Shown here: piece after piece, positions 60,801-64,000 of the stretch | Layout of the letters: each line of letters begins with the position of its first letter | How positions within the stretch are numbered: position 1 is the first letter of the stretch | Assembly (NCBI RefSeq): GCF_000308475.2 | Contig: NZ_BAFT02000112.1 | Coordinates: forward strand, 1 to 64,000 | DNA from: Nocardia brasiliensis NBRC 14402 | Lineage (GTDB): Bacteria > Actinomycetota > Actinomycetes > Mycobacteriales > Mycobacteriaceae | Direction: 5' to 3' | DNA: 64,000 nt | Program-made: the position numbers and the translations under genes | The notes under the pieces: generated by a model | What the model saw: only the letters and a program-made list of their open reading frames with translations | Told to the model about the DNA's origin: nothing | The model's database searches: none

Positions 60801-63800
60801 CGTGATCGAACTGGCGCTGCAACCACTCAGGGATCTCGACGTGGTCATAGCTGGTGTGTTCGCTCGCCTCCCAGCTCCGGTACATCGGCTGAATATTGGT
60901 CTCCGGCGGTTTGTGCCAATCGAATCCGGACCAGACCGTCCCGAACGGCGGCAGCTTCTGCAGCCACGGCCGCGCCTTGACCCACTCCCCGATCTCCGGA
61001 TGACGCTGGATCCACGCCTTGACCTTCGGGTGATCGATCGCCGCGAGCAGCGTACGGATATCCCGTTGAATGGCATAGAAATCCGAGCCGATGTGCACGT
61101 TGACCAGAGCATCGTCCGGCACACCGTCCTGGAAGTACTTCACCGGCACGTTCATCGGGTTCATCGGCAGCATGTTCTTCGCGATATGCCCGGGCGGGAT
61201 ATCGGCGAAAGGTGTTGCCAGATCATTGATGTAGTCGGCGAGACCGGCCCACCAGTCCGGATCACCCGGGTCGTAGGCATCCGGCGTCTCGGCGTCGCGG
61301 TTGGTCTTCCAGTCCGGCCTGCTCGGGTTCACCGGATGCCAGACGTCGTCGCTGTCGCGCCAGCGAACCATCAACAGGCCCGGATCACCGTTGATCCAGC
61401 CCGTCTCGAGGCGTTCCACCTCGGGCCCGCGTGCGACCACCGTTTCCCGGCCGGGTGCGGTGTGCCGGTATTCGATCTGCGGCGACCGCATCATGCCCTG
61501 CGCCACATCGGAATTCGTCCGGATGGCGTGCTCGAGTGCGGCATCGTGCCCGGCCCGCGGCTTGTCCGAGGTCGAAACGGGTCCGAAGACCACGATGCGC
61601 GGCCGATCACCGCCGAAGTAGCCGACCTGGTCGGTCACCATCCGCCCGCCCTCGGCCGTGAGCGCATCGCGCCAGCCCGCGACCTCGTGCCAGCGCTCGG
61701 TGAGCGCGGTCATCTGGTCCTGCAACCGGGTCATCGCGTTGTCGGCCCTGATCACATCCGCGGCGGCGGTGGCGAGCACGTCGAGCATCGCGGGCCGATC
61801 GGGGTCGGTACCGTCGTCGGTGCGCAGGTGATGATCGATCGTGTCGGCCAGTCGCTGCGGCTCCGGGCCCAGGTCGGTCAGCGGAATGCTCAACCGCTCC
61901 GCCAGATCCTCCAGCACCGCGCGTGGGCGCCTGCTCTCCTGGAAAATGGCGGCCTGCCTGCCCGCCAGCTGATCCAGTTCGGCGACAACGTCATCGGAAA
62001 GCGGACGGTCCCGATCCACACCCTGCCGCTGCAGTTCGTTGAGCCTGGCATCGATACCCGTGACGAGCTGGTCGAGCCGGTTGAACTCCCGGACCGACTG
62101 CTGCAGGCTGCGGATGGCTTGTTCGCGCAGTTCCCGCTCCGGCCCCGCCACCGGCTCGTGCACCACCCGGCCGGGGCTGTCGAGGTTGCCGGGCACCCGC
62201 ACCGTTCGGGTGCGCGCCTCCTGGTAGAGGTCGAGCACCCGCCGGTCGAACGCGTCACCGCTCAGCTCCGGCACATCGAGACGCCGCGCGAGGTCATCCC
62301 TTGCGGCACGGGCGGTTTCCCGTTCCCGAGCGCGGTCTGCCCGTTCCTCGAGCAGCCGGTCGTATTCGGCCTCACGGGTTTCCAGCGGCGCGTACTCGGC
62401 GTCCAGCCGGGCCAGCTCGGTGGTCAACCGCGCGAGCGTTTCCTCGTCGGTCGCGATCCGATTGCACAGCCGCTCCAGCTCTTTCACTCGGAGCACGTCG
62501 TGCGGCAGCCGCTCCTGACCCTCGATGCGGTGGTGGTTCAGTTCGCGCAGCGTGTCGGCAAGGGCGTCGCCCGGACGCAGGGCCGCCCAGTCGTCGGACG
62601 GATCGACACCGAGCAGCGTGGCGAGCTCGTCGCGCCGGCGCACCGCGCTGTCGCGGTCGGCGATCACCTGGTCACGCGACTCGACCAGCTCGGCGCGACG
62701 CTCGGCGGGATCCACCTCCGGCGTCGGTGCCGGATCGGGATCAGGTGGGGTCGGCCCGCCTTCAGGTTCGGCAGCACCCTTCGGCCTCGTTGTGCCGCTT
62801 TCATTTTCGGAGCTGACCGGCTGTTCGGGAGCACCCGGACGCTGCGGTGCGCCCGGCTGCCGCGGACCCGCACCACCCGGCTCGCCCGGTCCGCTCGACG
62901 GATCTTCGGGCGGCATCGGGCCGTCGTCCGGCCGCGCGTTCTGCTCGAGAATCGTCAACCGATCGAGCACGGATTGATACCACTCGGGGTGCGCGGCGAA
63001 CTCCGGCTCCATCGCCTCGATCCGGCGGCGGATCTCGGCGAGCTCGGCCGCACCGACCTCGTGCCGGCGCCAGTGGATCGTGCCATCGGCGCCGCGATCG
63101 AAGAAGTGGTAGGCGAACCCACTGGTGGTTTCGGCATCACCACGCCGGCCACCGACGAACGCGAGGCTGTGGTCGATGCCGCTGATCTGACCGTCCCGGG
63201 TGGCCAGCCAGTTCGTCATGCCGCGGTCCGGCATCCGGATCAGCACGTCCAACAGGCCCATACGCACACCGGCGGGAGTGTCGGTGAGCCCGGTCTGCTG
63301 CGGGCTCCAGGCTCCCGGATGCAGGCTGCTCGGCCAGTCGCCCGGCATGAACTGCATGAAGATCATGTTGTCGCTGACCCGGATGATGTGCGGCACGTTC
63401 GCCCCGACCGCCCGGCCGACCAGCGCCGCAAGCACTTCCGCGTCGGCGTGGATCGGATTGCTCAGCGTCTTGCGGATCAGCTGCGTGCCGTCGGCGAGGG
63501 TGATCAGCTCGACCCGTTCGGCCATCTGCAGCGCACCCTCGCTGAGGATCTCTACGCGGATCTCCTCGCCCGAGGTCGGCGCGTCCTCGACCCGAGCCAC
63601 CGCGCGGGCGAGATCCGCTGCGCCCGTGTCGGATTGGTTCGGGTCACGGGGGGAGTCGCCCTGCGGCGGGCGGTTCGGGCCACCCTCGGGCCCGTCGCCC
63701 GGATCACCGACCGGCGGTGTCGCCGGCGGTTGCGGCGGCTTCTTCCCGCCGCCCGCGCCCTCCGCCGTCGATGGTGCGATCGGTTCCTGCAGCACTGCGG

Positions 63801-64000
63801 TTTTCGGCTCGCCCGGACGTGAACCTTCGCCCGGTTCAGCCGGTTTGCGCGAACCGGGGTCTTCGTTCGACTGTCCCGGACGTACCGGTGCGCCACCCTC
63901 GCCGGGTGTCGGCCGCGGGCCGGGCGTAATCGGCTCACCCACCGGGGCCGCACCGCTCGGTGGCAGTAGATCCACGATGGTCACACGGCCTGCGTCATCC
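57829..64000 (-). CDS. Giant modular protein with PI3/4-kinase-like domain (5' end beyond window)
   Basis: At least 2051 residues from a GTG at 63984; the frame stays open to the window edge, so the true start may lie outside. Order (from that GTG): Pro/Gly-rich 1-130; kinase-like domain about 141-350 with Lys172, catalytic Asp253 and Asn258 (MPDRGMTNWL) and metal Asp271 (GIDHSLAF); Pro-rich 360-450; coiled coils with repeated 'LGVDP'-like modules 455-860; a globular domain about 880-1345; coiled coils about 1455-1650; Pro/Thr-rich 1730-1860; a C-terminal beta-type domain about 1920-2051. No signal peptide in view. It heads the minus-strand ESX series and is probably an ESX-exported or channel-linked effector. 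Confidence 0.8.
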   Translation of the reverse strand, partial: DDAGRVTIVDLLPPSGAAPVGEPITPGPRPTPGEGGAPVRPGQSNEDPGSRKPAEPGEGSRPGEPKTAVLQEPIAPSTAEGAGGGKKPPQPPATPPVGDPGDGPEGGPNRPPQGDSPRDPNQSDTGAADLARAVARVEDAPTSGEEIRVEILSEGALQMAERVELITLADGTQLIRKTLSNPIHADAEVLAALVGRAVGANVPHIIRVSDNMIFMQFMPGDWPSSLHPGAWSPQQTGLTDTPAGVRMGLLDVLIRMPDRGMTNWLATRDGQISGIDHSLAFVGGRRGDAETTSGFAYHFFDRGADGTIHWRRHEVGAAELAEIRRRIEAMEPEFAAHPEWYQSVLDRLTILEQNARPDDGPMPPEDPSSGPGEPGGAGPRQPGAPQRPGAPEQPVSSENESGTTRPKGAAEPEGGPTPPDPDPAPTPEVDPAERRAELVESRDQVIADRDSAVRRRDELATLLGVDPSDDWAALRPGDALADTLRELNHHRIEGQERLPHDVLRVKELERLCNRIATDEETLARLTTELARLDAEYAPLETREAEYDRLLEERADRARERETARAARDDLARRLDVPELSGDAFDRRVLDLYQEARTRTVRVPGNLDSPGRVVHEPVAGPERELREQAIRSLQQSVREFNRLDQLVTGIDARLNELQRQGVDRDRPLSDDVVAELDQLAGRQAAIFQESRRPRAVLEDLAERLSIPLTDLGPEPQRLADTIDHHLRTDDGTDPDRPAMLDVLATAAADVIRADNAMTRLQDQMTALTERWHEVAGWRDALTAEGGRMVTDQVGYFGGDRPRIVVFGPVSTSDKPRAGHDAALEHAIRTNSDVAQGMMRSPQIEYRHTAPGRETVVARGPEVERLETGWINGDPGLLMVRWRDSDDVWHPVNPSRPDWKTNRDAETPDAYDPGDPDWWAGLADYINDLATPFADIPPGHIAKNMLPMNPMNVPVKYFQDGVPDDALVNVHIGSDFYAIQRDIRTLLAAIDHPKVKAWIQRHPEIGEWVKARPWLQKLPPFGTVWSGFDWHKPPETNIQPMYRSWEASEHTSYDHVEIPEWLQRQFDHEVAEWQKVQDWADREYEKFRADDQLADKIADQLAQYGKDQQEAAARALIDLVRKQLVDGHRGIDPTRPDVAEQLERIDKQIDELAARTDTLFDGNDRDLVRDTIADIRNALLDERSNNGRISDERINEIVAELVPNMWHDATAEGALPPPRFSKEQIQQVLNHLLTDEHLVTDYTDPNGRVVPKRMDQLADVAEAINRLVAGKAMKQDIVLLYDALAESEFLRDPENHDKTWHDANTHAVGLGFHWDADRPPLTGERAGVPYAVGPLPEPPPFLPRDRYQLELDRARAALDTRIDALLELEQSLGLDPEWMFGSDRPVEALLADLRAAQSDAEGERRVDDLAQACRDFDAATEVVRVLEENIARHDSELAKARELVRSGRPELPEVEADSAEHQPDGDRGPDSAAQRETERLLVEDRREGLEQELTRAQEALERAEAARAAAAEALRVSIEPNQLGSESEIVARGDELRARTLDVTEQQARLDKVAELERAARDYLAAELEVARIEEDLARAESRAAALAAPETGAPDRPRSEPEHENQEGAVDYTAPVRPGSEDGVLEGADRPEQQSDSDSGRDRDGAGNSTDRDRATDDDDGDDGDRTRTAEGELTPPVFRSHIPHPPHEFELEFPPHAMAPPPPKAPMPELPEPEKPPVPPVPPVPPQPPVSPRPTSPTDRPVGRPTGSPTPTTPRPTTPPTTPPPTTPPPTTPPPTTPPTTTPPTTPPTPPPTTPPTTPPTTTPPPTPTLPPDPTPSPDPTGSPDPTGSPGGSGSPRPPLTPYPSDVAKPGYPGQNGNQGHNGNQGHNGIPNQHGLPPNPLLSGGPQQPFVPPMMPPPMVPPMAGAAAGGGAGGRDDRRRRWHDENGSGSSEVILQALDGGRLATFDPVTGTLRAATIATGQVGGVLGYFGETLAVFYRKDGRLTLRLGANEFDLDSPAVGVGWEQRGPRQARFQVHVDGHTVTDFPYPLTGLGTDLGLLVRDVLADPRRCATIFN
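58600..58745. repeat. Trinucleotide-like GGCGGC/GTC repeat tract in the giant gene
   Basis: A run of 'gtcgtcggcggcg' and 'gtggtgggtggcg' variants encodes the Pro/Thr-rich (PPTTPPP) stretch on the minus strand. It is low-complexity DNA likely prone to slippage, so length may vary between strains and assemblies here may be less reliable. Confidence 0.7.

Noticed and set aside
58912..63822. 1636-residue plus-strand frame opposite the giant gene
   Set aside because: Composition is Arg/His/Leu-rich without motifs, whereas the minus strand shows kinase motifs, coiled coils and an ordered domain layout.
1..64000. Transposase, integrase or tRNA genes marking a genomic island
   Set aside because: None recognised by motif on either strand; GC and codon use look even across both ESX loci, so recent horizontal transfer is not supported.

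Overview
The window is high-GC actinobacterial chromosome, most likely Nocardia or a close mycolate relative. It carries two type VII secretion (ESX) loci, one on each side of the alpha ribosomal operon (infA-rpmJ-rpsM-rpsK-rpsD-rpoA-rplQ-truA). In Mycobacterium tuberculosis the ESX-4 locus also lies beside truA/rplQ/rpoA, so the left ESX cluster is read as the ESX-4 orthologue in a conserved neighbourhood.

Layout. 1-1066: degenerate tandem repeats without a credible gene. 1067-15233: ESX-4-type cluster (Rv3446c-family protein, eccC4, eccD4, mycP4, eccB4, eccE). It is interrupted between mycP4 and eccB4 by two paralogous small secreted proteins, a DUF4288 protein and a potassium channel. No Esx pair is visible. 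15286-25045: metabolic and regulatory genes: FMN reductase, Rv3651-like sensor-fold protein, sugar epimerase plus MTA phosphorylase, a CsoR copper sensor with operator, an operon of MHS permease, response regulator, histidine kinase and TAXI binding protein, and an LLM oxidoreductase. 25097-30165: truA to infA, with one solitary 28-nt sequence shaped like a type I-E CRISPR repeat between truA and rplQ.

30503-64000: second ESX locus, with the component set of a full mycobacterial ESX (eccA, eccB, eccC, eccD, eccE, mycP, PE, PPE, espG, an Esx pair) plus an EspI-like ATPase. A DUF4254 protein, a GntR regulator and a GNAT acetyltransferase lie inside it. The gene content (PE/PPE next to Esx and EspG, undivided eccC, eccA) is closest to ESX-3, while EspI, EspH-like and EspL-like genes recall ESX-1; subtype needs phylogeny. 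Right of the core, a long minus-strand series encodes probable substrates and chaperones: two EspG-family proteins, a YbaB/EspL-like protein, a DUF2694/EspH-like protein, an EspC-like protein, a WxG-containing collagen/Gln-rich protein, a small partner, and a giant (>2050 aa) modular protein with a PI3/4-kinase-like domain that runs off the right edge.

How they may work together: EccB/C/D/E plus MycP form the membrane channel and protease, EccA and EspG act on substrates in the cytosol, and the Esx, PE/PPE and large modular proteins are likely exported. The giant protein with its coupled 85-aa partner and the associated WxG protein is the best candidate for something not yet described. All family names come from motif and synteny recognition by eye; no database search was run.
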